Shown one piece after another: positions 28,517 through 38,247 of a stretch of DNA of 64,000 bases. Below the pieces are notes generated by a model, which made no database searches, was not told the DNA's origin, and saw only the letters and a program-made list of their open reading frames with translations. The translations under genes and the position numbers were made by a program. This DNA is from Azospirillum melinis. GTDB taxonomy: Bacteria > Pseudomonadota > Alphaproteobacteria > Azospirillales > Azospirillaceae. The stretch covers positions 108,704-172,703 of the forward strand of contig NZ_WHOS01000010.1 in assembly GCF_013340935.1 (NCBI RefSeq), in the 5' to 3' direction. How positions within the stretch are numbered: the first letter of the stretch is position 1; each line of letters begins with the position of its first letter.

Positions 28517-31102
28517 TCAGGGGGCCGTCTCCACCGCCGCGCCCAGGGTGGGCAGCGCCGCCTGAAGTGCGGCGGAGGCGCGGTTGACGGCGTCGCGCAG
28601 ATCGGCTTTCAGCACCGGCTCGTCCGGCCATTGCTGCTCGCAGGCATGCTGAAGCTTGCGGGCGGTGCGCGACAGTTCCAATAGGCCGACATTACCGGCC
28701 AGCGACACCATGGCATGGGCGTCGGCTGCGGCGGCCTTCGACGAGTCCGCCTCGCTGATGCGGTCGGCGCGCAGGGCCAGCTCGGCCAGGGTGCCGGCGA
28801 TGAAGCGGGGCAGCACGTCCGCGCCCAGCGTTTCTGCCAGCGTGTCCAGCGTGGCGCGGTTCAGCACCGGCGCGCTGTCTGACACCGTCGCCACCCCGGC
28901 CAGCACCGTCGCCTCTTCCACGGCATCCCCCTCCGGCAGCATCCCATCCGTCCCGGCGTCGAGCCAGCGGTCGACCGCGGACAGCAGCGTGTCGCGCTCG
29001 ATCGGCTTGGTCACATGGTCGTTCATGCCGACATCCAGGCAAAGCTGGAGCTGATCGGTCAGCGCGTTGGCGGTCAGCGCGATGATGGGCACGGCGCCGC
29101 GCCGCCCGCCAAGCTGACGGATCGCCGCAGTCGCCTGCAGGCCGTCCATCCGCGGCATCTGCATGTCCATCAGGACGAGGTCGAACTCGCCCCGGCGCAT
29201 CGCCTCCACCGCCAGGATGCCGTCCTCCGCTACCTCGACCGTGTGGCCGGCCTTGCAGAGGATGGAGGATGTCACGATCTGGTTCATCGGCACGTCTTCG
29301 GCCAGCAGGATGCGGGCGCTGCGGGTGGGTGCCGCATCTTTGCGCTCGACAGCGGACAGCCCCGGCGCCGTGGCGACCGGCAGCGGCAGCTCGAACCAGA
29401 AGGTGCTGCCCACCCCCGGGCTGCTCTGCACGCCGATATGCCCGCCCATCAGCTCCGACAACTGCTTGGAGATGATGAGGCCGAGCCCGGTGCCGCCATA
29501 GCGCCGGGTGGTGGAACGGTCGCCTTGGCTGAAACGCTGGAACAGGTTGGCCTGATCGGTCGCCGGGATGCCGGGGCCGGTGTCGCTGACCGAAAGCCGC
29601 ACATGCGCCGCCGGAACCGCCTCTCCCTCGCCGCCCCCCTGGCCCGACAGCAGCCCGGCCGACACCAGCACCGAGCCGCGTTCGGTGAACTTCACCGCGT
29701 TGCCGACGAGGTTCAGCAGGATCTGGCGGATGCGCGCCTCATCGCCGCGGACATAGCGCGGAACGGTGCCGCCCAGCGACAGTTGCAGCAGCAGCCCCTT
29801 CTGCGAGGCGGCATTGCTCATCAGGTCGCGGCAGTCGCGCAGCAGCCGGTGCAGATCGAAGGCGCGCTCCTCCAATTCCAGCTTGCCGGCCTCGATCTTC
29901 GAATAATCCAGGATGTCGCCGATGATCGCCAGCAGCCCGCGCCCGGCTTCGCGCTGGAGCGACACATACTGGCGCTGTTCCGCCGTCAGCTCGGTGCCGA
30001 GCAGCAGGTCGGCGAAGCCGATGACGCCGTTCAGCGGCGTGCGGATCTCATGGCTCATCGACGCCAGGAATTCCGACTTCACGCGGTTGGCCGCCTCCGC
30101 CTCGGCGCGGGCGGCGGACAGTTCCTCCTCGTAGCGCTTGCGCTCGGTCACGTCGCGGACCACGCCGACCACCACGAAGCCGCCGTCGGACCCCACCGTC
30201 GGCCGCATGCTGGATTCGACCCATAGGTAATGGCCGTCGCGGTGGCGCAGCCGGTGGGTGAAGGTGACGGGGGGCGACCCCGTCTGCATCCCGGCGAAGG
30301 CCATCGCCGCGCTCTCCAGATCGTCCGGGTGCAGCAGGTTGGCCGGGGCGGAGCCGACGATCTCAGCAGGGTCGTGGCCCAGAATGTCGCGCACCGACGG
30401 CGACAGGTAGCGCACCGCCCCGTCGGCTTTCATTTCCAGGATCATGTCGGTGGCGTTGTCGGCCAGCAGGCGGTACCGCGCCTCGCTCTCGCCCAACCGG
30501 CGTTCGGCGTCGTGCTGGCGCTGCTCGCGCAGCAGCAGGCCGCCCAGGAACAGGGTGCCGAGCGGGATGATGGCCAACAGCGCCGGCGCCGTGCGCTGCC
30601 CCACCTGCAAGGCAAGCTCCCATGTGGGCAGCAGCAGCAGGGTCGATGTCGACACCAGCGTCAGCAGCAGCCCGAAGCCCAGCAGCGGACCGACGCCCAT
30701 CGCCATCCCGCGCCGCTTCGACCACATCGTGAAACCGACGCCGGTCAGGAAGGAGAGCAGCGCGTTGGCAACGCCGGCCTCCATCCCCACCCCGCCCAAA
30801 TAGATGCGGTATCCCGCGACCGTAACGGCGGTGATGGCGGAGGAGAGCGGACCGCCGAACAGCGCGCTCAGCCCGACCAGCGGAGCCCGCGCGTCGATGA
30901 AGATGCCCGGCCCGATATGGATGGGGTGGATCATCGAGAAGATGGCGGTCAGCGCCATCACCGCGCCGAAAACGATCTGGCGGGTGTACAGGCTCCAGCC
31001 GCCGGAGCGGCGGATCAGAAATGTGTAGGCAAGAACGACGAAAGCGCTCGCCGCGATGTTCTCGGCAAGATCGTACGCCATCGAAGAGAAGTTGCCCAAC
31101 AT
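28517..31102 (-). CDS. Hybrid histidine kinase: 5TM sensor, PAS, kinase, receiver, HPt
   Basis: 861 residues from ATG 31102. Order: a LytS-type 5-6 helix membrane sensor (about 8-195, with [22 protein letters not shown]); PAS (about 210-325); HisKA with [12 protein letters not shown] (His351); ATPase ([31 protein letters not shown]); receiver with [13 protein letters not shown] (Asp646) and the conserved Lys in HVTKPI; and a C-terminal HPt with [14 protein letters not shown] (His796). A complete internal phosphorelay is therefore present, and only an output regulator is missing. The membrane sensor suggests a lipid-phase, cell-wall or redox signal. No partner lies adjacent. Confidence 0.93.
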   Translation of the reverse strand: MLGNFSSMAYDLAENIAASAFVVLAYTFLIRRSGGWSLYTRQIVFGAVMALTAIFSMIHPIHIGPGIFIDARAPLVGLSALFGGPLSSAITAVTVAGYRIYLGGVGMEAGVANALLSFLTGVGFTMWSKRRGMAMGVGPLLGFGLLLTLVSTSTLLLLPTWELALQVGQRTAPALLAIIPLGTLFLGGLLLREQRQHDAERRLGESEARYRLLADNATDMILEMKADGAVRYLSPSVRDILGHDPAEIVGSAPANLLHPDDLESAAMAFAGMQTGSPPVTFTHRLRHRDGHYLWVESSMRPTVGSDGGFVVVGVVRDVTERKRYEEELSAARAEAEAANRVKSEFLASMSHEIRTPLNGVIGFADLLLGTELTAEQRQYVSLQREAGRGLLAIIGDILDYSKIEAGKLELEERAFDLHRLLRDCRDLMSNAASQKGLLLQLSLGGTVPRYVRGDEARIRQILLNLVGNAVKFTERGSVLVSAGLLSGQGGGEGEAVPAAHVRLSVSDTGPGIPATDQANLFQRFSQGDRSTTRRYGGTGLGLIISKQLSELMGGHIGVQSSPGVGSTFWFELPLPVATAPGLSAVERKDAAPTRSARILLAEDVPMNQIVTSSILCKAGHTVEVAEDGILAVEAMRRGEFDLVLMDMQMPRMDGLQATAAIRQLGGRRGAVPIIALTANALTDQLQLCLDVGMNDHVTKPIERDTLLSAVDRWLDAGTDGMLPEGDAVEEATVLAGVATVSDSAPVLNRATLDTLAETLGADVLPRFIAGTLAELALRADRISEADSSKAAAADAHAMVSLAGNVGLLELSRTARKLQHACEQQWPDEPVLKADLRDAVNRASAALQAALPTLGAAVETAP

Positions 31103-31240
31103 CGCCCGGCCGCCGTCCCTACCCAATTTCCCGTACCTCTATACCACGGAAGGATGTCGCGAAACCGCTAACACCAACGGGAGATGTGTGATCTGGCGGG
31201 GACAATGGTCGGGCTTGCGATGCCGGCAGGCGGCAACGTT

Positions 31241-31891
31241 TCAGGCCTCGGCGTCGGGCTGCCGCTCCGGAACGGCGGCGGCGAAGGCCGGCAGGCTGCG
31301 GCAGGCTGCGTCGATGCGCAGCAGCGTGGGATAGCCGTCCAGCGGGCAGTCCAGGCGGCGGGCGTTCGCCATCTGCGGCACCAGCAGGATGTCGGCCAGA
31401 CCGGGCTCGTCGCCATGGCAGAAGCGGCCGGTGCGCGGATCGCCGGCCAGTTGCGCCTCCAGCGCGGTCAGGCCGACGGCGATCCAGTGCCGGTACCAGC
31501 CGTCGACCTCCTCCTGGCTGTGGCCCATGGTCTTCAGGTGGTTCAGCACCCGCAGATTGTTCAACGGATGAAGGTCGCAGGCCACCGCCAGCGCCAGCGC
31601 CCGCACCCGCGCTCGGCCCAGCGGATCGGCCGGCAGCAGCGCCGGGGCGGGATGCGTCTCGTCCAGATACTCGATGATGGCGAGCGACTGGGTCAGCACA
31701 TGGTGACCATCCGGCCCGTCCACCTCCAGCGCCGGCACCAGATGTTCCGGGTTTAGGTCGGAATAAGGCGGCTTGGCCTGCTCGCCCTTGCGCAGATGGA
31801 CGAAGGCCTGGTCCGGCGTCAGGCCCTTCAGGTTCAGGGCGATGCGCACGCGGTAGGCGGCGGAGGAACGGAAGTAGGTGTGGTGTTTCAA
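31241..31891 (-). CDS. maiA: Maleylacetoacetate isomerase (zeta-class GST)
   Basis: 216 residues. The thioredoxin-fold N-terminus holds the zeta motif YFRSSAAYRVRIALNLKG; most homologues have SSCS, so the second and third residues differ here. QSLAIIEYLDETHP binds glutathione, and the helical domain has LRVLNHLK and PGLADILLVPQ. It converts maleylacetoacetate to fumarylacetoacetate, step two after homogentisate ring cleavage. It is the last gene of the LIV-type importer operon (51 bases after livF). The ring-cleavage and hydrolase genes are 12-13 kb away under the same predicted operator. Confidence 0.92.
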   Translation of the reverse strand: MKHHTYFRSSAAYRVRIALNLKGLTPDQAFVHLRKGEQAKPPYSDLNPEHLVPALEVDGPDGHHVLTQSLAIIEYLDETHPAPALLPADPLGRARVRALALAVACDLHPLNNLRVLNHLKTMGHSQEEVDGWYRHWIAVGLTALEAQLAGDPRTGRFCHGDEPGLADILLVPQMANARRLDCPLDGYPTLLRIDAACRSLPAFAAAVPERQPDAEA

Positions 31892-31942
31892 GGGGCGTGT
31901 GTCCGTTGAAGTGTCGCGGCGATGATCGGATTTGAGACCTTA

Positions 31943-32647
31943 TCACAGCCCCAGATAGGCCTGCCGCACCCGCTCGTTGCTCAGCAGGGCGGCACCGCTG
32001 TCGCTCAGCACGATCTCGCCGGTCTCGATCACATAGCCGCGGTCGGCGATGGCAAGTGCTGCGTGAGCGTTCTGCTCGACCAGCAGGATGGTCGTGCCCT
32101 CTCGCTTCAGCCGCTGCACGGCGTCGAAGATTTCCGCCACCAGCAGTGGCGCCAGCCCCATGCTGGGCTCGTCGAGCAGAAGCAGGCGCGGCTTCGCCAT
32201 CAGGGCGCGGCCAAGGGCGACGATCTGCTGCTGGCCGCCCGACAGGGTGCCGGCGGGCTGGTCGCGCTTGACCTTCAGCACCGGGAACATCTCGTAGAGC
32301 CGGTCGATGTCGTCGTCCGGCTTGCCGCTGCCCCGGCGGTAGGCGCCGAGGCGGAGATTGTCCTCTACGCTCTGCGGTCCGAACAGTTGCCGTCCCTCCG
32401 GCACCTGCACCACCCCTTCGGCGACGCGGCGCGACGCCTTCATCCGGGTGATGTCGCAGCCGTCGAAGGTGATGCGCCCGCTGCTGGCGGGGTGGACGCC
32501 CGACAGGGTGCGCAGCAGCGTCGTCTTGCCGGCCCCGTTGGCGCCGACCAGCGCCACCAACTCGCCCTCCCGCACGGTCAGGCTGGCCGATTTCAGCGCG
32601 TGGATGCGGCCGTAATGGCTGTTGAGTCCCTCGATCTCCAGAAGCAT
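31943..32647 (-). CDS. livF: LIV-type ABC transporter ATP-binding protein
   Basis: 234 residues. Walker A is GANGAGKTTLLRT, the signature LSGGQQQIVALGRAL, Walker B LLLLDEPSMGLAPL, and the H-loop Gln/His region LLVEQNAHAAL. It pairs with LivG to drive the LivHM permease. In this operon the cargo is more likely an aromatic acid than a branched-chain amino acid, because maiA follows and the operon shares an operator with homogentisate genes. That assignment is inference. Confidence 0.93.
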   Translation of the reverse strand: MLLEIEGLNSHYGRIHALKSASLTVREGELVALVGANGAGKTTLLRTLSGVHPASSGRITFDGCDITRMKASRRVAEGVVQVPEGRQLFGPQSVEDNLRLGAYRRGSGKPDDDIDRLYEMFPVLKVKRDQPAGTLSGGQQQIVALGRALMAKPRLLLLDEPSMGLAPLLVAEIFDAVQRLKREGTTILLVEQNAHAALAIADRGYVIETGEIVLSDSGAALLSNERVRQAYLGL

Positions 32648-32660
32648 GGGGTCTCTCTCC

Positions 32661-33485
32661 TTACGGTGCCGCGCCGAGATAGGCGGCGATGACGTCCGGG
32701 TTGGCCGCCACCTCCTGAGGCGTGCCTTCGGCCAGCATGCGGCCCTGGTTCAGCGCGGTGATCCGGTGCGAGATGCCCATCACCATCTTCATGTCGTGTT
32801 CCACCAGGACGATGGTCACGCCGCTGGCCGCGACCGTCTTGATCACCTCGTCGATCTCGCGGCTTTCGGTGGCGTTCAGGCCGGCCGCCGGCTCGTCCAG
32901 CAGAAGCAGCTTCGGCTCCGACGCCAGCGCGCGGGCGATCTCCAGACGCTTCAGCGCGCCGTAGGGCATGGAGGCGGCGTCGGCGTCGACGTATTTCCCC
33001 AGCCCGACATCGGCCATCAGCTGCGCCGCCCGGTCCTTCGCCTCGCGGTCCTTGCGCACCAGCGAGGGCACGCGGAACAGCGCCGGCAGCAGCCGGGTGT
33101 TCAGGTGCAGGTGCCGCCCCACCATGACGTTCTCCAGCGCCGTCATGTTGAAGAAGATCTGCAGGTTCTGGAAGGTGCGCGACATGCCGCGGGCCGCCAG
33201 CCTGTAGGGCGCCATGCCCGACACGTCGGCCCCGTCGAACAGCACCCGGCCGCCCGACGGCTTGTAGACGCCGGTCACCAGATTGAACAAAGTGGTCTTG
33301 CCCGCCCCGTTCGGCCCGATGATCGAATGGATGTCGCCGGCCGCGATGGCGAAGCTGAGGTCGCCGATGGCGAGCACGCCGCCGAATTCGCGGCTGAGAT
33401 GCTCCACTTTCAGGATCGGCGGGCCGACGCGGCGCGCCTGGGCCGTGATGTCGGGAGAGAGATCTGTGGTCGCCAGCATCTTCAT
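32661..33485 (-). CDS. livG: LIV-type ABC transporter ATP-binding protein
   Basis: 274 residues. Walker A is GPNGAGKTTLFNL, Walker B KLLLLDEPAAGLNATE, and VLVEHDMKMVMGISHRI contains the switch His. The ABC signature is degenerate: where LSGGQ is expected the protein has MPYGALKRLEIARAL, as in other LivG proteins. The C-terminal AEGTPQEVAANPDVIAAYLG is the BCA_ABC_TP_C tail. It overlaps livM by 4 bases (ATGA). The first 20 residues are a variable extension. Confidence 0.93.
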   Translation of the reverse strand: MKMLATTDLSPDITAQARRVGPPILKVEHLSREFGGVLAIGDLSFAIAAGDIHSIIGPNGAGKTTLFNLVTGVYKPSGGRVLFDGADVSGMAPYRLAARGMSRTFQNLQIFFNMTALENVMVGRHLHLNTRLLPALFRVPSLVRKDREAKDRAAQLMADVGLGKYVDADAASMPYGALKRLEIARALASEPKLLLLDEPAAGLNATESREIDEVIKTVAASGVTIVLVEHDMKMVMGISHRITALNQGRMLAEGTPQEVAANPDVIAAYLGAAP

Positions 33486-34429
33486 GCCCGCCTCCGCGCC
33501 GGAAGCAGCGCCGCCAGGGTGGGAAGCAGCCCCTTCGGCATGAACACCATCGTCGCCATCAGGATGCCGCCCAGCACGATCTGCTGGTAGTCCTGGAAGA
33601 TCGTCAGCGCCTGCGGCAGCAGCGTCAGCACCACCGCACCCACGACGGCGCCGAAGGTCGAGGCCATGCCGCCGAACACCACCATTGTCACCAGTTCGAT
33701 GGACTTGAAGAAGTCGGCCTTGGCCGGGGTGATCAGGCCGGCGTAATGGGCGAACAGGCTGCCGGCCACGCTGGCGAACACCGCCGACAGCACGAAGACC
33801 ATCACCTTGAAGCGCGCGGTGTCGACGCCGACCACCTCGGCCGCCACCTCCGACCCGTGGACGGCGCGCAAGGCCCGGCCCATCGGGCTGTCGATCAGGT
33901 TCAGCGACAGCCAGACCACGCCGACCAGCAGCACGCCGACCACCCAGTACCAGACCTTCTCGCCATACAGCTCGACGCCGAAGATCTTGAACGGCTCCAC
34001 CATCATGCCGTCGGGGCCGCCGGTCAGACCGCTTTCGGTGCGCAGCACGATGGACACGATGATGCCGATGCCGAGCGTCGCCATGGCGAGATAATGGCCC
34101 TTCAGCCGCAGGATCGGCTTGGCGACCAGGAAGGCCAGCAGCCCGACGAAGACGGCACCGGCCAGCAGCGCCACAATCGGCGGCCAGCCGTAAGTGCCGA
34201 CCAGCACGCCGGACGCGTAGGCGCCGATGCCGAAGAAGCCGGCATGGCCCAGGCTGATCTGCCCGGCATAACCGATCAGCAAATTCAGCCCGACGCAGAC
34301 CACGGCGTTGAAGCCGGCCAGGATGGCGATGTCGAGATAGAAGTTGTTGGGCAGGAAGGCCGGCAGGACCGCGATCACAGCGCCCAGCGCCAGAAGCCCG
34401 GTCAGCCGCCCGTGAAGGAGTGCGTTCAT
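33482..34429 (-). CDS. livM: LIV-type ABC transporter permease
   Basis: 315 residues from ATG 34429; an upstream in-frame extension lacks membrane character. Eight or more membrane spans; the family motifs LLIGYAGQISLGHAGFFGIGAYASG and GGMASTFGAVVGAVVLTLLPQAL (EAA-like coupling region) are clear. It forms the translocation pore with LivH. It overlaps livG by 4 bases and sits 13 bases after livH. Confidence 0.94.
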   Translation of the reverse strand: MNALLHGRLTGLLALGAVIAVLPAFLPNNFYLDIAILAGFNAVVCVGLNLLIGYAGQISLGHAGFFGIGAYASGVLVGTYGWPPIVALLAGAVFVGLLAFLVAKPILRLKGHYLAMATLGIGIIVSIVLRTESGLTGGPDGMMVEPFKIFGVELYGEKVWYWVVGVLLVGVVWLSLNLIDSPMGRALRAVHGSEVAAEVVGVDTARFKVMVFVLSAVFASVAGSLFAHYAGLITPAKADFFKSIELVTMVVFGGMASTFGAVVGAVVLTLLPQALTIFQDYQQIVLGGILMATMVFMPKGLLPTLAALLPARRRA

Positions 34430-34442
34430 CGGGGTTAAATCC

Positions 34443-35318
34443 TTACACCCGTTCGGTGCCGCGCTTGCCGAACAGCCCGTTCGGCATGAAGAGAAGGACG
34501 GCCAGGATGATGACGAAGGCCACCGCATCCTTGTAGGCCGAGGAGATGTAGCCGGCGCCCAGCGCCTCGGCGATGCCGACGATCAGCCCGCCGGCAACGG
34601 CGCCCGGCCCGTGGCCGAGCCCGCCCAGCACGGCGGCGGTGAAGCCCTTCAGCCCCAGCATGATGCCCATCTCGGTGTAGGAGAAGGTGATGGGGGCCAC
34701 CACCGCCCCGCCGACCGCACCCAGCGCCGCCGACAGCGCGAATGAGGCCAGCACCACCCGCTTCACGTCGATGCCGACCAGCTGTGCGGCCAAGCGGTTG
34801 TGCGAGGTGGCGAGGATCGCCTTGCCGGTCAGCGTCCTGGCGAAGAACAGGCCGATGGCGACGATCAGCACGCCCGCGGTGCCCACCACCCAGAGCGACT
34901 GCGGTTGCATCGAGGCGCCCATGATCTGGATCGGCGTCTCGCCCGAGAAGGCGTCCAACCGCTTGAAATCCTTGCCCCAGACCAGCTCGGCGACGCCGCG
35001 CAGGAAGATCGAGGCGCCGATGGTGATGATGATGAGCGTGACGGTGGAGGCGTTGCGGGCGCGTTCGACCGCGAATTTCGCCACCAGCACGCCGACCAGC
35101 ATGGCGCCGCCGCAGCCGATCATGATCGCCAGCGGCAGCGGCACGCCCGACGCGGTCAGGGTGGCCGACGCCATGCCGCCGATCATGATGAACTCGCCCT
35201 GGGCGAAGTTGATGACGTGGCTGGCGTTGTAGATGATCGAGAAGCCGAGCCCCGCCAGCGCATAGATCGCGCCGATGGTCAGCCCCGACAGCAGATATTG
35301 CAGCAGTTCCGCGAACAT
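34443..35318 (-). CDS. livH: LIV-type ABC transporter permease
   Basis: 291 residues from ATG 35318. About eight membrane spans with the LivH signatures GLTIGAIYALAGLGFSIIYNASHVINFAQGEF and GGLGHGPGAVAGGLIVGIAEAL. It is separated from the binding-protein gene by 252 bases that contain palindromic repeats, so expression relative to that gene may be damped by mRNA processing or attenuation. Confidence 0.94.
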   Translation of the reverse strand: MFAELLQYLLSGLTIGAIYALAGLGFSIIYNASHVINFAQGEFIMIGGMASATLTASGVPLPLAIMIGCGGAMLVGVLVAKFAVERARNASTVTLIIITIGASIFLRGVAELVWGKDFKRLDAFSGETPIQIMGASMQPQSLWVVGTAGVLIVAIGLFFARTLTGKAILATSHNRLAAQLVGIDVKRVVLASFALSAALGAVGGAVVAPITFSYTEMGIMLGLKGFTAAVLGGLGHGPGAVAGGLIVGIAEALGAGYISSAYKDAVAFVIILAVLLFMPNGLFGKRGTERV

Positions 35319-35348
35319 CGTTGGGTTCCTGACGTTCCTCTCCCGCGC

Positions 35349-35556
35349 ACATCTCCCCCTCTCCCCCCTGGGAGAGAGTCGGGGTGAGGGGGATGTGTGG
35401 GGTGGATTGAACGGGGAGCTTCGGCGTCGCTTGTCGAAAAAAGCCACGCTGTGCATCCCCCTCACCCTAACCCTCTCCCCGCTTTCAGCGAACCAAAGGT
35501 CCGCCTGTCGCGTCAGCGCAAACGAAGTTTGTGCGTGAGCAGGGGGGAGAGGGGAT
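35349..35556. repeat. Palindromic CCCTCTCCCC-type repeats between the binding protein and livH
   Basis: First unit: ACATCTCCCCC (from 35349) pairs with GGGGGATGT (ending about 35397), with CTCTCCC/GGGAGAG inside. Second unit: CATCCCCCTCACCCTAACCC at 35454-35473, CCTCTCCCC (35472-35480) pairing with GGGGAGAGG (35545-35553), and an inner GCGCAAAC/GTTTGTGC pair around 35516-35533. Such elements are dispersed in many GC-rich proteobacteria and, within operons, often protect upstream mRNA. No coding content seen. Confidence 0.65.
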
Positions 35557-35570
35557 CCGGGCTGCGCTCG

Positions 35571-36728
35571 TCACTTCACCAGCGACCAGTCGCCTTGGCG
35601 GACCTCCACCATGTGGAAGGCGTCCAGCGTCAGGCCCATGTGGTCCTTGGCGCTCATGGTCACGGTGCCGCCGGTGCCGACATACCCTTTGGTCTGCTCG
35701 ATGGCGTCGCGCAGCTTGGCCTTGTCGGTGCCACCGGCACGCTTCACCGCGTCCAGCGCGATCATCAACCCGTCATAGGCGTGGCCAGCGAAGGTCGACA
35801 CCTCGGTGCTGAAGCTGTCCTCGTAGACCTTGGTGAATTCGGTCACGACCTTCTTCTGCGGGTCGCTGTCGGCCAGCTGTGCCGCGACGACCAGACCGGC
35901 GGCCGGCAGGCGCACACCCTCGGCGGCACCGCCGGCCAGACGGATGTATTCCTTCGACGCGACACCGTGCGACTGGTAGAGCGGCAGCGAGATGCCGAGC
36001 TGGCGGTAGTTCTTGGTCACCACCGCCGGCCCCTGGCCCAGACCGAACACCAGCACCGCCTGCGCTGCGGCGTTGTTCTTGACCTTGGTCAGCTGTGCGG
36101 TGACGTCGGTGTCCTTGGCGCCGTAGGTCTCGTCGGCGACCAGCTCGATCCCGCGCTCCTTGGCGACGGCGATGGTCTGCTCGCGGCCCGACTTGCCGAA
36201 GCCGCTGTCCTCCGACAACAGCGCCAGCTTGGTCAGCCCGCGCTTCTTCATGTCCTCCATCACCTTTTCCGCCGCCATGCGATCGGTGTGGGGGGTCTTG
36301 AACACCCACTTCTTCACCGGCTCGACGATCACCACGGCGCCGGCCAGCGAGATGAAGGGCACGCCGGCGCGCTCCACCAGCGGCACCGCCGCCATGGTCG
36401 CCGCGGTCGTGGTGCCGCCGACGATCACGTCGACGCCGTCGCTTTCGATCAGCCGCTTGGTGAAGGAGGCCGCCTTGTCCGCCGCACCGCCATCGTCATA
36501 GACGGTCAGCTGCACCGGCCGGCCGCCGACGCCGCCCGCCTGGTTGATGCGGTCGGCATACAGCTCCAGCACCTTCTTCTCCGGATCGCCGAGGAAGGAG
36601 GCCGGACCGGTGGCCGAGACGATGGCGCCGACCTTGATCGGATCCGCGGCCTGGGCCGCGCCCGGCATCAGCCCGGACAGCGCCGTCATGGCGGTGAAGG
36701 CAATTGTGGCAAGCAGGCGATTGCGCAT
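35571..36728 (-). CDS. LIV-type ABC transporter substrate-binding protein
   Basis: 385 residues from ATG 36728 (GGGAGGAC upstream). Sec signal 1-27 (ending GAAQAAD). The mature protein is a type-I periplasmic binding fold: IKVGAIVSATGPASFLGDPEKK, DVIVGGTTTAATMAAVPLVERAGVPFISLAG, LALLSEDSGFGKSGRE and YDGLMIALDAVKRAG. It captures the solute for LivFGHM. Many close relatives serve aromatic or dicarboxylic acids. It is the first gene of the operon; a predicted MarR operator lies 87 bases upstream of its ATG. Confidence 0.93.
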   Translation of the reverse strand: MRNRLLATIAFTAMTALSGLMPGAAQAADPIKVGAIVSATGPASFLGDPEKKVLELYADRINQAGGVGGRPVQLTVYDDGGAADKAASFTKRLIESDGVDVIVGGTTTAATMAAVPLVERAGVPFISLAGAVVIVEPVKKWVFKTPHTDRMAAEKVMEDMKKRGLTKLALLSEDSGFGKSGREQTIAVAKERGIELVADETYGAKDTDVTAQLTKVKNNAAAQAVLVFGLGQGPAVVTKNYRQLGISLPLYQSHGVASKEYIRLAGGAAEGVRLPAAGLVVAAQLADSDPQKKVVTEFTKVYEDSFSTEVSTFAGHAYDGLMIALDAVKRAGGTDKAKLRDAIEQTKGYVGTGGTVTMSAKDHMGLTLDAFHMVEVRQGDWSLVK

Positions 36729-37171
36729 GATGTCCTCCCTGATGCTGTCCCGCTTGTCGCCGGACCGGACGGCGGCCCGATCCCGGCGCTGCAGAACGAT
36801 TTGTCCCACATAATGTTTCAAACGAAATGGTTTCGAAAGAAAAAATTCGGTCGGTGCAACCACAATCGAATTGCGGATGTTGCCGCCTGCCTCCCCTTTC
36901 CTTTGCGATCCCTCCAGCTTGGCGCCGGGAAACCGTCATTTCGTTTTATGACACAAATTTACCTTGAGATGCCAACCTAGTGTATCACATTAATGATTGT
37001 CAAACGGAAAGTCCAGGGCACCTCCTATCGGCGGCGAACCTGCTTTCCGCCTCCCGGCCCGCGCTGTCGTGGCACTGGCCCAACCGGCCCCGGGTTTCGT
37101 ATACAACTCCGTCGCACAGCCCCGCTTCGACACACGATCCAAAGCCGCATCGATAAGGACGCCCCCTCCGC
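36729..37171. other. Divergent liv/paaX control region
   Basis: 443 bases, A/T-rich at 36800-37010. It holds the operator-like palindrome at 36815-36828, a TTTCGAAA palindrome at 36831-36838, and a second inverted repeat GTCAT-N8-ATGAC at 36935-36952. TATCACATTAATGATTG at 36982-36998 could be part of the paaX promoter. No gene is supported. Confidence 0.6.
36815..36828. promoter_or_regulatory. Predicted MarR operator A (liv-maiA operon)
   Basis: GTTTCAAACGAAAT: half-sites GTTTC and GAAAT around AAAC, one mismatch from a perfect GTTTC-N4-GAAAC palindrome. It lies 86 bases before the binding-protein ATG. Nearly the same sequence occurs upstream of hmgA/marR and of the flavin hydroxylase gene. 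Confidence 0.7.
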
Positions 37172-38116
37172 ATGGCCCGCCCGCGCCGCCCCGAAGACCT
37201 CGCCGCCCAGTTGACCGAGACCATCGCGCCGCGGGCGAAGTCGCTGATCATCACCGTCTATGGCGACGCGGTTCTGCCGCATGGCGGATCGCTGTGGCTG
37301 GGCAGCCTGATCGAGCTGATGGGCCTGTTCGGCATGAGCGAGCGGATCGTCCGCACCTCGGTCTTCCGGCTGTGCAAGGATGACTGGCTGACCAACACCC
37401 AGATCGGCCGGCGCAGCTTCTACCGCGTCACCGAGAGCGGGAAGGAACGCTTCGCGGCGGCCGAACGGCGGATTTACGCGCCGTTGGCCCGCGAATGGGA
37501 CCGCGGCTGGGACCTGCTGATGGTGCCGCCCAACGCGCTGGATGCCGAGACGCGCGACGCGCTGCGTCGGGAGTTGACCTGGCAGGGCTTCGGCGCCGCA
37601 TCGGCCACCGTCTACGCCCATCCCAACTGCGACGAGGCGGCGATGCACCGTTCGCTGGCGGAGCTGGGCGTGGCCGACAGGATCGTCCACATGAAGGCCA
37701 GCCTGGACCGGGCGGAGGGGTTCGGGGCGCTGCGCGATCTGGTGCGCGGCTGCTGGGACATCGATCAGCTCGAACACGACTATGCCGCGTTTCTGGATCA
37801 CTTCCGTCCGGTCTGGGCGGCGGTCGATGCCGCGGAGGCGCCCGATCCGGCCGCCTGCTTCGTCCTGCGCACGCTGATGATCCATGATTTCCGCCGCATC
37901 CTGCTGCGCGACCCGATGCTGCCGCCCGACCTGCTGCCGGCGGACTGGCCGGGACAGGAATCGCGGATGCTGACGCGCAACCTCTACCGCCGCCTCGCCG
38001 GCCCGTCGGAAGCCTTCCTGATGCAGGCGGCGACCACCGCCAACGGCCCGCTGCCCGACGCCCAGCCCGCCTTCCACGGCCGGTTCGGCGGGCTGGAGAC
38101 CATTGCCGCCGGCTAA
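37172..38116 (+). CDS. paaX: PaaX-family transcriptional regulator
   Basis: 314 residues. The N-terminal winged helix (about 22-95) has KSLIITVYGDAVLPHGGSLWLG, GMSERIVRTSVFRLCKDDWL and GRRSFYRVTESGKERF. The central PaaX domain (WDLLMVPPN, LRRELTWQGFG, VYAHPN) and the C-terminal part with FVLRTLMIHDFRRILLRDPMLPPDLLPADWPG are complete. PaaX represses phenylacetate catabolic genes and is released by phenylacetyl-CoA. The paa hydroxylase operon is not in the window, but a PaaY homologue is. It is divergent from the liv operon, so it may co-control that importer. Confidence 0.93.
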   Translation: MARPRRPEDLAAQLTETIAPRAKSLIITVYGDAVLPHGGSLWLGSLIELMGLFGMSERIVRTSVFRLCKDDWLTNTQIGRRSFYRVTESGKERFAAAERRIYAPLAREWDRGWDLLMVPPNALDAETRDALRRELTWQGFGAASATVYAHPNCDEAAMHRSLAELGVADRIVHMKASLDRAEGFGALRDLVRGCWDIDQLEHDYAAFLDHFRPVWAAVDAAEAPDPAACFVLRTLMIHDFRRILLRDPMLPPDLLPADWPGQESRMLTRNLYRRLAGPSEAFLMQAATTANGPLPDAQPAFHGRFGGLETIAAG

Positions 38117-38247
38117 TATAAGCATTCCCGGATCGGACAGTTTCCGCGTCCTGGGAGCAGTCACACCAAAACACCACACGTCAGGCCCAGAAAAAGACGA
38201 TACAGTCGACGATCGTTCCCAATCGACCGAAGGCTGGAAAGCTGTCG

